Positions 1 to 6,200 of a DNA stretch of 23,606 nucleotides are shown in pieces. A program made the position numbers and the translations under genes. Where the stretch lies: the NCBI GenBank assembly GCA_964428895.1, contig CAYRZU010000058.1, positions 1 to 23,606 of the forward strand, in the 5' to 3' direction. The notes beneath the pieces are model-generated. The model was not told the DNA's origin. It saw nothing but the letters and a program-made list of their open reading frames with translations, and did no database searches. How positions within the stretch are numbered: the first letter of the stretch is position 1; every line of letters starts with the position of its first letter. The stretch comes from HyVt-337 sp964428895 (GTDB lineage Bacteria; Planctomycetota; Phycisphaerae; SM23-33).

Positions 1-1
1 A

Positions 2-175
2 AGCGGCAACCTGACTCTCATTCACATTGGTACAGGAATCGGGGGCAGGTCAAGCTTCACCCATCGCATCCCTGCCTTCCGCCGTCCGTGGCATCAAGAA
101 AGCCCTGTGTTCATGCGGCCAAACGATGCCTCATTATACATGAACTGGGGTACTCATCCGGGAAATCCGGGCTAA
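2..175 (+). CDS. possible 3' end of a protein-coding gene entering from the left
   Basis: Frame 2 is open from the window edge to a TAA at 173-175 (about 57 codons), and its translation reads more like protein than the other frames do; it ends NWGTHPGNPG. About 60 percent of third positions are G or C, lower than in the definite genes here. I do not recognise the family. Frame 1 is also open to about 200 but gives an arginine/proline/histidine-rich translation that looks non-coding. With only the C-terminal part visible the call is weak; the upstream sequence would settle it. Confidence 0.3.
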   Translation, partial: SGNLTLIHIGTGIGGRSSFTHRIPAFRRPWHQESPVFMRPNDASLYMNWGTHPGNPG

Positions 176-420
176 TAGATCGGATTCCGCCGGTCTGAAA
201 TGCAGGCATCGTCCGAGTCCTGCCCTTGCGTAAAGTACATACTCGCGCCTTCCAAGCCTAAGGCAATTCAAACTAGACACTTAAAGCTATCCGCATGTCC
301 CAATTGGCCAAGTGTCTGTGGTTCAATTATTCAAAGAGTTAAGTGTTTTGAAAGTTATGGCTTGCGGGAACCGAGCAAAGGAATTGGGTTTTGACCTCAA
401 CCGAGGGCGTTTCGTATCCG
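176..420. other. AT-richer intergenic stretch with competing inverted repeats
   Basis: No convincing gene lies here; the 64-codon open frame at 200-394 does not look like a protein. The stretch is visibly less GC-rich than the genes. AGACACTT at 275-282 is perfectly complementary to AAGTGTCT at 310-317. The overlapping segment TTCAAACTAGACACTTAA (267-284) can instead pair, with a 4-nt bulge, with TTAAGTGTTTTGAA (339-352). The two pairings exclude each other, as in attenuators and switches, but no promoter or partner gene is identified. No tRNA, RNase P, tmRNA or SRP signature was seen. Confidence 0.35.
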
Positions 421-426
421 TATAAT
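421..426 (+). promoter_or_regulatory. perfect TATAAT -10 box, candidate small-RNA promoter
   Basis: An exact TATAAT lies about 7 bases before the expected start of the structured 433-511 segment. The nearest -35-like hexamer is TTGACC at 391-396, but the 24-bp spacing is too long for a standard sigma-70 promoter, and no extended -10 TG is present. The -10 is strong by sequence; the promoter as a whole is uncertain. Confidence 0.35.
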
Positions 427-432
427 GTAGTG

Positions 433-511
433 AGCGAGCGAGAGGGGTTACTACCTGCAGACCCCTCCGACTGGCCAGGTTTCTCCTCCTTTCCCTGGCC
501 AGTCGCTTTTT
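433..511 (+). ncRNA. candidate small RNA of about 80 nt with two adjacent hairpins
   Basis: Seen directly: a perfect -10 box at 421-426, then hairpin 1 (GAGGGGT at 442-448 with ACCCCTC at 461-467), followed without a gap by hairpin 2, a 12-bp perfect stem (468-479 with 494-505) ending in CTTTTT. No open reading frame fits. The loop of hairpin 2 (480-493) contains CCTCCTTTC, the same sequence as the anti-Shine-Dalgarno tail of 16S rRNA. The start is inferred from the -10 box. It could instead be only the terminator of a gene to the left, whose possible stop is about 290 bases upstream. Confidence 0.35.
468..511 (+). terminator. rho-independent terminator, plus strand
   Basis: Perfect 12-bp stem CGACTGGCCAGG / CCTGGCCAGTCG around a 14-nt pyrimidine loop, followed by CTTTTT at 506-511. 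On the minus strand the stem is followed by GAGGGGT and not by a T-run, so it should terminate plus-strand transcripts, not the acetyltransferase gene to its right. Confidence 0.8.
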
Positions 512-589
512 AGACGGACGCAGGAAGAACGAGGCGCGGCAGATCTAAGACCTGTCGCGCTCTTTCTTTGCGCTAGCTGTGTCTAGGGG

Positions 590-1117
590 CTACTGCAGCG
601 ATTTCCACATCGTGATGAAGTGGCGTTCGAAGCCCAGGGCTTCATAGAAGCCTACGGCGCATTCGTTCTTCACGGCCGCCAGGAGCGTGACGTCCTCGGC
701 GCCGAGCTCGGCGAAACGCGCCAGGGCGACGGACATGATCTTTCGGCCGACGCCTTTGCCGCGATAGTCGAATCCCACCGAGACATCCGTGATGGCGGCG
801 CTGGTCTTGTCTTCCATCGGCGAGGGAGCACCGGAGACACTGCCGTGGACGAACCCAGCGACACATCCGTCGACCTCGGCCACAATCAGGACGCGCTTTT
901 CGTCCTCACAAGCGGCGGCCATCCACTCCCGAAAGATGTCCGGCCCGTCTGGCCTGCGTTGCCAGAAGCGCCCGTCTAAATCGTGATGCAGATCGATCAT
1001 CTCGGCCCACAATTCGGCCACCCGATCCAGATCCTTCTCAACGGCACTACGAACAATGACATCTTCCTGTGTAGCCACGGGAGTCGCTCCTGGTGGAACG
1101 GCCAGGTTCAGCCCCAT
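590..1117 (-). CDS. GNAT family N-acetyltransferase
   Basis: A 175-residue protein of the GCN5-related N-acetyltransferase fold, which moves an acetyl group from acetyl-CoA to an amine; the substrate cannot be told from sequence. The acetyl-CoA pyrophosphate-binding motif is clear: DVSVGFDYRGKGVGRKIM (about 111-128), with the R-G-K-G-V-G signature, and the C-terminal NECAVGFYEALGF stretch (151-163) is the usual motif B region. The frame stays open far upstream to 1453, but that part is arginine/proline-rich and lies antiphase over the lactonase gene, so the ATG at 1117 was chosen. It has a GGAG four bases upstream and overlaps the lactonase stop by 10 bp, which suggests translational coupling. 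Stop is TAG. Confidence 0.85.
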   Translation of the reverse strand: MGLNLAVPPGATPVATQEDVIVRSAVEKDLDRVAELWAEMIDLHHDLDGRFWQRRPDGPDIFREWMAAACEDEKRVLIVAEVDGCVAGFVHGSVSGAPSPMEDKTSAAITDVSVGFDYRGKGVGRKIMSVALARFAELGAEDVTLLAAVKNECAVGFYEALGFERHFITMWKSLQ

Positions 1118-1959
1118 GCGTCTCCGCCGTTGTAGAGCGGGGCGCCTGGGCCGAGGTCGGGCAGGCTGACCAGCAGGCCGGTTTCGGCTTCGGTGACGAC
1201 CAGGCCCAGCTTGCCCGACGGGTCGAAGGCGCAGTTGGTGGGGTCCTGGCCCGGGAGGTCGAAGGCCTTGACGACGTTGCCGGCGGCGTCGACGGCGCGG
1301 ATCTGGGCCGAGCCGTAGACGGCCACGTAGAGTAGGCCGTCGGCGCCGAAGGCCATGCCGTCGGGTCCGCCGGGGCCGGCGTGGCCTTCGACGTTGCCCC
1401 AAGGCTGAGGGTCGATCCAGGTGCAGGTGGCCGAATCCCATGCGCCTTTCCACAAACGGTCGGTCTGGGTCTCGGCGACGATGAGCGTCTTATCGGCGTC
1501 GGTAAAGGCCAGCCCATTGCAGAACTGGAAGGGCTCGGCCAGCACGGTGGCTGTCCCATCGGCCCGCAGGCAGCAGACGAAACTGGGCGGCTGATCGTCG
1601 GTGTACTGGGGGCAGGTGAACACACAGTTGCCGACCGAGTCGAAGGCCAGGTCGTTGGGCTTGCTGATGCGTCGGCCGTCGGCGTATTCGCAGAGCGTTT
1701 CGAATTGGCCGGTGGCTGCGTCTAGCCGGCGGACGGCGTTGACGCTGTCGCCGCTGTCGCAGAACCAGATACGGCCCTTGGCGTCGAGGGTGGCTCCGTT
1801 GGGGGCGCCGCCGGTGGGGAAACGCTCGATCTGACCATCGCGATAACGGGTCAGGTCACCGCCTTGTAGTTCCACACACCACAGGTCGCCGGCCTTGTCG
1901 AACACGGGGCCTTCCGGGAAGGCAAGACCGTCAGCGAGGATGTCAACACGTGCGCTCAT
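1108..1959 (-). CDS. SMP-30/gluconolactonase/LRE family protein
   Basis: A 283-residue six-bladed beta-propeller of the SMP-30 / gluconolactonase family, metal-dependent hydrolases of sugar lactones and related esters. The predicted metal ligands sit at the expected places: Glu16 in FPEGPVF, Asn102 in KPNDLAF, Asn148 in FCNGLAF and Asp200 in GGPDGMAF, so it should be active. No signal peptide is seen, so it is probably cytoplasmic. The ATG at 1959 was chosen. A GTG at 1971 would add four residues and would overlap the amidohydrolase stop as GTGA, a coupling seen twice more in this window, so that start is a real alternative. It lies between an amidohydrolase and an acetyltransferase, probably one operon; the exact substrate is not known. 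Confidence 0.9.
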   Translation of the reverse strand: MSARVDILADGLAFPEGPVFDKAGDLWCVELQGGDLTRYRDGQIERFPTGGAPNGATLDAKGRIWFCDSGDSVNAVRRLDAATGQFETLCEYADGRRISKPNDLAFDSVGNCVFTCPQYTDDQPPSFVCCLRADGTATVLAEPFQFCNGLAFTDADKTLIVAETQTDRLWKGAWDSATCTWIDPQPWGNVEGHAGPGGPDGMAFGADGLLYVAVYGSAQIRAVDAAGNVVKAFDLPGQDPTNCAFDPSGKLGLVVTEAETGLLVSLPDLGPGAPLYNGGDAWG

Positions 1960-1967
1960 GATAAGTC

Positions 1968-3173
1968 TCACGGAATATGGGGGACTTCGGCGTCGACGCG
2001 TCGGCCGGCGATGAAGACGTCAGTGGGTTTAGTGCGGACGTCGAGGGGGTCGCCGTCCCAAACGACCAGGTCGGCGTCCTTACCGCGTTCGATCGAGCCG
2101 AGCCGTCTGTCGAGGCCGAGGATCTTGGCCGGGTTGATGGTCATGACCTTCATGGCGTCTTCGCGAGAGAGCCCTTCTCGCATGGCCAGGGCGGCGATCA
2201 CCATCAGCCGTTCCATGGGAATCACGAAGTGATCGGTGGTGACGGCGACTAGCAGGCCCGCCTCGACGCAGCGGGGCACGGTCTCGAAGGTGCGGTGTTT
2301 GAGTTCAAATTTCATCCGGCCGTGCAGCGTGGGCCCGATGATGAGCGGCACGTTGCGCTTCGTGAGCTCCTGGAGGATTTCATGGGCCTCGGTGGCGTGT
2401 TCGAAGCAGTACTTGAACTTAAACTGCTCGGCGATTCGCATGAACATCAGCATGTCGACGGCGCGGTGGGCGTGGCAGCGAGCGGTAAGCTTGCCCTTGA
2501 GCACGCGGGCGACGGCTTCGAGCTTGGGATCCTCGACGAAAGGCTCCTTGGCCGTCTTCTTGTCCTTGAAGTGCTTGGCGCGTTTCTTGATGTAGGCATC
2601 GGCGTCGGCGAAGGTCTTTCGGAAGATAGCGGCGATGGCCATCCGCGTCTTGGGCGAGCCGCCTTTCTGTTGGCCGTAAACGCGCTTGGGGTTTTCACCG
2701 GTGGCCATCTTCAGGCCGGCCTGGGGGACCAGGATGTGCTCGTCGAAGGTCGGCGCGTGGGTCTTGACGATGGCGCCGATGCCGCCGAAGACGTTGCCAC
2801 TGCCGGGAATCACGTAGGCCGTGGTCACGCCCGCCAAGGCCGATTCGGTCAGCGCCACGTCGGAGGGCTTGAACCCGTCCATGGCCAGTAGGTGCGGGGT
2901 GACGGGATCGGTGACCTCGTTGGTGTCGTCGTCGCGGGGGAAGCCATCTTCGGCCAGGCCGATGTGGCTGTGGGCGTCGATCAGGCCGGGCGTGACGAGC
3001 TTGCCTTTGCAGTTGATGGTGGTGGCGGTTTTGGGAATAGCCACGCGTTTGCCGACCGACGCGATCTTGCCCCCACGGATCAGCACCGTTCCCCGAGCGA
3101 TGTTGCCCTTGGTGACGGTTTCGATGTCGGCGTTGGTCAGGGCGAGTGTGGGTGTGGTCGTTCGTCTAGCCAT
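1968..3173 (-). CDS. metal-dependent amidohydrolase family protein
   Basis: A 401-residue TIM-barrel amidohydrolase of the imidazolonepropionase / dihydroorotase-like group. The N-terminal beta-sandwich ends in LVTPGLIDAHSH with the HxH metal motif (His68, His70). Further ligands are plausible at His234 or His236 (CHAHR), His259 (FEHATE) and Asp314 (TTDHF). The C-terminal part NPAKILGLDRRLGSIERGKDADLVVWDGDP is typical of the family. Substrate not identifiable; cyclic amides, deaminations and dipeptides are all used by relatives. No signal peptide is evident. A TATACT lies only 7 bases before the ATG and no Shine-Dalgarno sequence is visible, so the message may be leaderless. It is followed directly by the lactonase gene. 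Confidence 0.88.
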   Translation of the reverse strand: MARRTTTPTLALTNADIETVTKGNIARGTVLIRGGKIASVGKRVAIPKTATTINCKGKLVTPGLIDAHSHIGLAEDGFPRDDDTNEVTDPVTPHLLAMDGFKPSDVALTESALAGVTTAYVIPGSGNVFGGIGAIVKTHAPTFDEHILVPQAGLKMATGENPKRVYGQQKGGSPKTRMAIAAIFRKTFADADAYIKKRAKHFKDKKTAKEPFVEDPKLEAVARVLKGKLTARCHAHRAVDMLMFMRIAEQFKFKYCFEHATEAHEILQELTKRNVPLIIGPTLHGRMKFELKHRTFETVPRCVEAGLLVAVTTDHFVIPMERLMVIAALAMREGLSREDAMKVMTINPAKILGLDRRLGSIERGKDADLVVWDGDPLDVRTKPTDVFIAGRRVDAEVPHIP

Positions 3174-3180
3174 GCCGAGC

Positions 3181-3209
3181 AGTATAGCGATTGGCCGGGG
3201 CCGAAGTCA
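3181..3209 (-). promoter_or_regulatory. possible promoter giving a leaderless amidohydrolase mRNA
   Basis: On the minus strand TATACT (3186-3181) sits 7 bases before the ATG at 3173, so transcription would start at or very near the A of the ATG. The -35 is poor (TGACTT about 17 bp upstream). The lack of a ribosome binding site before this ATG fits a leaderless message. Confidence 0.35.
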
Positions 3210-3211
3210 CG

Positions 3212-4405
3212 CTAATCGGCCTGCCGTCGCCGTCGAAGCACAAGCAGCACGCCCGGCAGCAGGAGGGTCACCGTCATCGGCTCGGGCACGCAGTAGGTGG
3301 CGATGTTGACGGCTGCTAATGTCTGGATGTCGGAGTCGAACGTGATGTATTCCGAGCCAGGCTGCGGGATGATCTCAAACTTCGCCAGGGCCCGGGTGTT
3401 GTCCATATTCCATCCCCAGTCACCCACCAGGTAGTGCATATAGCCCGTCTCGGTCGTACCGACGTTGATCCAGTTCTCCAGATCCAAGGCGTTAGGGTCC
3501 TGGGATTCGTCAAAGAGCAACTCGACAAAGACGTGCTTGACCTGATCGGGGTCACTTTCGTTGTCCAGTTCCAGCCGGCTATCGACATCGTTCCAGACCG
3601 GATAATCAAAGTCATCGACCTTCGTGCCCGTCTCACTGGTCAGGACCCATTCGCCGTCTTCGTCCCAGTGGCCTTGAACGTCGTAGTTATTCACCGCCCA
3701 GTTGGGCTTGCCGAAAGACAGGAGCACGCCCAGCTGCGCCCAGGCCGACGTCGGTACAGTGAAGCCTTCGGTTTCGTCTCCGTCGATGCGCCAGTCATCG
3801 GTGACGCCACTGAAACTGTTGTCGGCGATATCATCCTCGACGGCGTGCGTGTTGCCGTCGCGCCAGACGGACTGCCCGGGATCATCGGTATCACCGGCGA
3901 CCAGGGCCATGGCATGGGCAGTCACTGGCTGACCGGTCGGCTGCCAAGCCCACTCTACGCCGACGTACTTGTCCTCGTTCATCTGATCCAAGAGCCAGAG
4001 GTAGTCGTTCTGGTCAGCCCCGTCGGGGCGGTCGCGGAAGTACGGTTGCACCTCGATCTTGTAGTAGCCGCTATCGCCGTCGGAATGCCGCATCAGCCAT
4101 GTATTCAGAGCGATGTTGATGTGTCCACCCGCGTCGCCGTCATTGGGGTAAAGGCCCTTGAGATCACTGTAGAGGCCCTCAGCACGTTCCTGGGTGGTGG
4201 CCCCATCGCCATGCCCGGCGGCTGCCAGGAGATTGGCGGTGGCTACCAACCAGCAATTGCCGACACCGGGGTCTTGGTCAACGTCTGGCACCATGGGCCT
4301 TTGGTCTGCTTCCCAGGGCGGCCCCGCTAATGCAGTTGCGGCAGACACCAAGAGACACATGACGCAGACAGACAGAAGACGGAACAGCGATACAGGTCGT
4401 GACAT
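3212..4405 (-). CDS. secreted PEP-CTERM protein, probable papain-fold cysteine peptidase
   Basis: 397 residues. Residues 1-28 are a classic signal peptide ending ATALAG. The C-terminus has a PEP-CTERM sorting signal: VPEP at 373-376, a hydrophobic segment, then RRRR. Such proteins are exported and processed by an exosortase at the cell surface. The N-terminal domain reads GVGNCWLVATANLLAAAGHG (48-66 region) with Cys51, and VTAHAMALVAG with His164. This Cys...His layout is that of papain-fold peptidases of the C39/IdeS-like type. The remainder (about 170-370) is acidic, with many Asp/Trp and no clear family. Peptidase function is inferred from motif spacing only; a non-catalytic relative is possible. 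It has its own upstream region of 130 bp with a candidate promoter. Confidence 0.8.
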   Translation of the reverse strand: MSRPVSLFRLLSVCVMCLLVSAATALAGPPWEADQRPMVPDVDQDPGVGNCWLVATANLLAAAGHGDGATTQERAEGLYSDLKGLYPNDGDAGGHINIALNTWLMRHSDGDSGYYKIEVQPYFRDRPDGADQNDYLWLLDQMNEDKYVGVEWAWQPTGQPVTAHAMALVAGDTDDPGQSVWRDGNTHAVEDDIADNSFSGVTDDWRIDGDETEGFTVPTSAWAQLGVLLSFGKPNWAVNNYDVQGHWDEDGEWVLTSETGTKVDDFDYPVWNDVDSRLELDNESDPDQVKHVFVELLFDESQDPNALDLENWINVGTTETGYMHYLVGDWGWNMDNTRALAKFEIIPQPGSEYITFDSDIQTLAAVNIATYCVPEPMTVTLLLPGVLLVLRRRRQAD

Positions 4406-4445
4406 GATCCTCGCCCTTTCTCCCGGATACCCCTGGCTGGAAAGC

Positions 4446-4459
4446 GTACCTTCGGGTAC
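4446..4459 (-). other. small UUCG-type hairpin in the leader of the PEP-CTERM gene
   Basis: GTACC / GGTAC (4446-4450, 4455-4459) enclose TTCG on the plus strand; on the transcribed minus strand the loop reads CGAA. Five base pairs, located about 40 bases before the ATG at 4405, in the predicted 5' untranslated region. Function unknown. Confidence 0.4.
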
Positions 4460-4481
4460 CGAATTGATTCTATACTATATG

Positions 4482-4510
4482 CAAATACCCCAGTGTGGCG
4501 ATGGGGTCAA
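4482..4510 (-). promoter_or_regulatory. candidate promoter of the PEP-CTERM gene
   Basis: On the minus strand TTGACC (4510-4505) is followed after exactly 17 bp by TATTTG (4487-4482). An AT-rich TATAGTATA lies a few bases further down and could serve instead. The -35 overlaps a 16-bp palindrome at 4508-4523. Confidence 0.45.
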
Positions 4511-4523
4511 CAGAATTCTGTTG
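4508..4523. promoter_or_regulatory. 16-bp perfect palindrome, candidate operator
   Basis: CAACAGAATTCTGTTG is a perfect palindrome overlapping the -35 hexamer (TTGACC, minus strand) of the PEP-CTERM gene promoter and lying just after the stop of the gamma-glutamyltransferase gene. Position and symmetry fit a repressor operator. It is too AT-centred and lacks a T-run for a terminator. No cognate regulator is in the window. Confidence 0.45.
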
Positions 4524-4535
4524 TTGACGGCAGGT

Positions 4536-6044
4536 TCAGTCCAGCGCTGCGGCGTGTCGGCCAGCGGCGGGGTCGCCGGCGGCGCTGAAGGCGCCCGTGG
4601 CTGGGTCGATCTGCAGGGCGACGGGCGTGGCGATGGGGCCGTCCGTGGTGATGACGGCGTGGCCGCGGGAGGCGAGGTCTTTCTGAATGGCCTTGTCGAT
4701 GCCTTCGTGGACCTGGAGCGAACCGACCGCCACGATAGCCTCGGCGCGATTGGGGATCGGCTTGAATGAGTCCTCGTGATGATGCGTGCAGAAGCGCGGT
4801 GCGGTGACCGCGTCGGCTGGGGTCATGCCGAACTCGAGCACGTTCAGTAGGACGTTGAGGGCGGTCTGGTCCTGCAGGTCGCCGCCGGCGACGCTGATAG
4901 CCAACACGGGGCGGTCATCCTTGAGCACGAGCGTGGGCGTCAGTGTGATTCGCGGGCGCTTGCCGGCGGCGATGCAGTTGGGGTGGCCGGGGGTGGTGTT
5001 CAGGCTCCGCAGACGATTCCCGTGGGTAATGCCGGTCTCGCCGCCGTCGCCCTTGTCGCCGAAGACGTTGCAGCTGGGGGTGGCGGAAACGACGTTGCCC
5101 CAACGGTCGGCGACCACACACGTGGTCGTGCCCGCCTGGCCGGGCTCGTAGCTGCCGGGGCCTGCTAGCGGGACCATGCCGAGCGGATCGCCTGGGCGGA
5201 TCTCGGTGGAGGCGGCCGCCAAGTCGATCAGCGGCTGACGGAGGGCGGTATATTCGTCTGATAGCAAAGCTTCCAGCGGCACGTTGCCCAGGAGTGCGTC
5301 GCCGTAGTAACGGTCGCGGTCGGCGAAGGCGAGCTTGAGGGCTTCGGCAATCACGTGAACGTAGTCGGCCGAGAGATGGCCCAGTCGCCGCAGGTCGAAT
5401 CGCTCCAGCAGTCGCAGCGCCTGGCAGAGCGTGGGCCCTTGCGTCCAGGTGTTGCACGTGCAGACGGTGTAGCCGTGGTAGTCGACGGTGACGGGTGATT
5501 CGATGAGGGTGTCGTGGGCGGCGAGGTCGGCCTTGCGTAGGAAGCTGCCCTTTTCGATGTACCAGGCCTCGAGTTGGTCGGCGATGTCGCCTTTGTAATC
5601 GCGGTCGCGCGCCGCGGCGAGCTTGTCTTCGCGGCTGCCGGGGCAGGCGCCTTCGGTGTCGACCATCTTCAGCAGCGTCTGGGCAAGACGCTCGTACCAA
5701 TCGCGATCGGTGGTGCGCAAGAGGTCGAGCGTGGGCGCGACGACATCGGCAAAGCTGACCGTGCCGTAGCGAATCAGGGTGGTGATACACAGGTGCAGCA
5801 CCGCCGGCGGCAGGGAGGCCTTGGTGTCTCCGTCGGCCGGGATGCCGTTGGCCATGTACCAATCGATGGCTTGTCGGTCGAGCGGCGCGCGCCCGAGGCC
5901 GGCGAGCACATCCACACGCTCGTGTCTGGCGTCGTAGATGATGAAGGGGATTTCGCCACCGATGGCGAAGGCGCCGTGGTCGGTGATGCTCAGCGCAAGA
6001 ATGGTCGCCACGGCCGCGTCGGCGGCGTTGCCGCCATTGCGCAA
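4536..6044 (-). CDS. gamma-glutamyltransferase family protein (main reading frame after an in-frame TAG)
   Basis: The frame encodes an almost complete gamma-glutamyltransferase-type Ntn-hydrolase, which self-cleaves and uses the new N-terminal Thr to transfer or hydrolyse gamma-glutamyl groups. Seen: LRNGGNAADAAVA at the start, the catalytic-Thr region GQAGTTTCVVAD (Thr306 in numbering from the TTG at 6044; the usual His two residues on is Thr), WGNVVSATPS, NVFGDKG and a conserved PRITLTPTLVLKDDRPVLAISVAGG stretch shown here only in part (344-370). No signal peptide is seen, unlike secreted GGTs. The family N-terminus continues upstream in the same frame to an ATG at 6128 with a good ribosome binding site, but a TAG at 6050-6048 interrupts it. 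Either the gene is a fresh pseudogene, or translation restarts at the TTG, or the TAG is a sequencing error. Confidence 0.75.
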   Translation of the reverse strand: MRNGGNAADAAVATILALSITDHGAFAIGGEIPFIIYDARHERVDVLAGLGRAPLDRQAIDWYMANGIPADGDTKASLPPAVLHLCITTLIRYGTVSFADVVAPTLDLLRTTDRDWYERLAQTLLKMVDTEGACPGSREDKLAAARDRDYKGDIADQLEAWYIEKGSFLRKADLAAHDTLIESPVTVDYHGYTVCTCNTWTQGPTLCQALRLLERFDLRRLGHLSADYVHVIAEALKLAFADRDRYYGDALLGNVPLEALLSDEYTALRQPLIDLAAASTEIRPGDPLGMVPLAGPGSYEPGQAGTTTCVVADRWGNVVSATPSCNVFGDKGDGGETGITHGNRLRSLNTTPGHPNCIAAGKRPRITLTPTLVLKDDRPVLAISVAGGDLQDQTALNVLLNVLEFGMTPADAVTAPRFCTHHHEDSFKPIPNRAEAIVAVGSLQVHEGIDKAIQKDLASRGHAVITTDGPIATPVALQIDPATGAFSAAGDPAAGRHAAALD

Positions 6045-6128
6045 GAGCTACATTCCCGCCGCAACCGCCTCAGCTCCGCCGGCTGCGATTGCGCCGCCGG
6101 CGCCCGATGCTTGCCATCCGATCGACAT
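6045..6128 (-). pseudogene. 5' end of the gamma-glutamyltransferase gene, interrupted by an amber codon
   Basis: Reading from ATG at 6128, with AGGGAG six bases upstream, 26 codons give a sequence containing GAIAAGGAEAVAAGM. Then comes TAG (6050-6048), then CTC TTG and the rest of the protein in the same frame. The segment matches the usual family start, in which an Ala-Gly-rich strand and AG-x-x-LR lead into GGNAADAA, so the TAG replaces one variable residue. UAG ends many other genes in this window, so general recoding is unlikely. Confidence 0.7.
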
Positions 6129-6200
6129 AGACGTCTCCCTGATCAGACTTCTGTTTTCGCCAGACGGCACCGAAACGCAAGCGGATTTCGGCCGTGAGCC

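Noticed and set aside
310..335. tRNA-like T-loop at GGTTCAATTATTC
   Set aside because: The conserved C of the T-loop is missing and no acceptor or anticodon stems can be drawn.
200..394. 64-codon open frame
   Set aside because: No ribosome binding site and no protein-like pattern; it overlaps the inverted repeats.
590..1453. Long 287-codon version of the acetyltransferase frame
   Set aside because: The first 112 residues are arginine/proline-rich and lie antiphase over the lactonase gene; the ATG at 1117 has a good ribosome binding site.
4536..6128. Genome-wide recoding of UAG (for example pyrrolysine) to explain the internal TAG
   Set aside because: UAG is the normal stop of many other genes here, including pgk, ptsI, ptsN, hpf and the RNase E/G gene, and the TAG replaces a variable residue.
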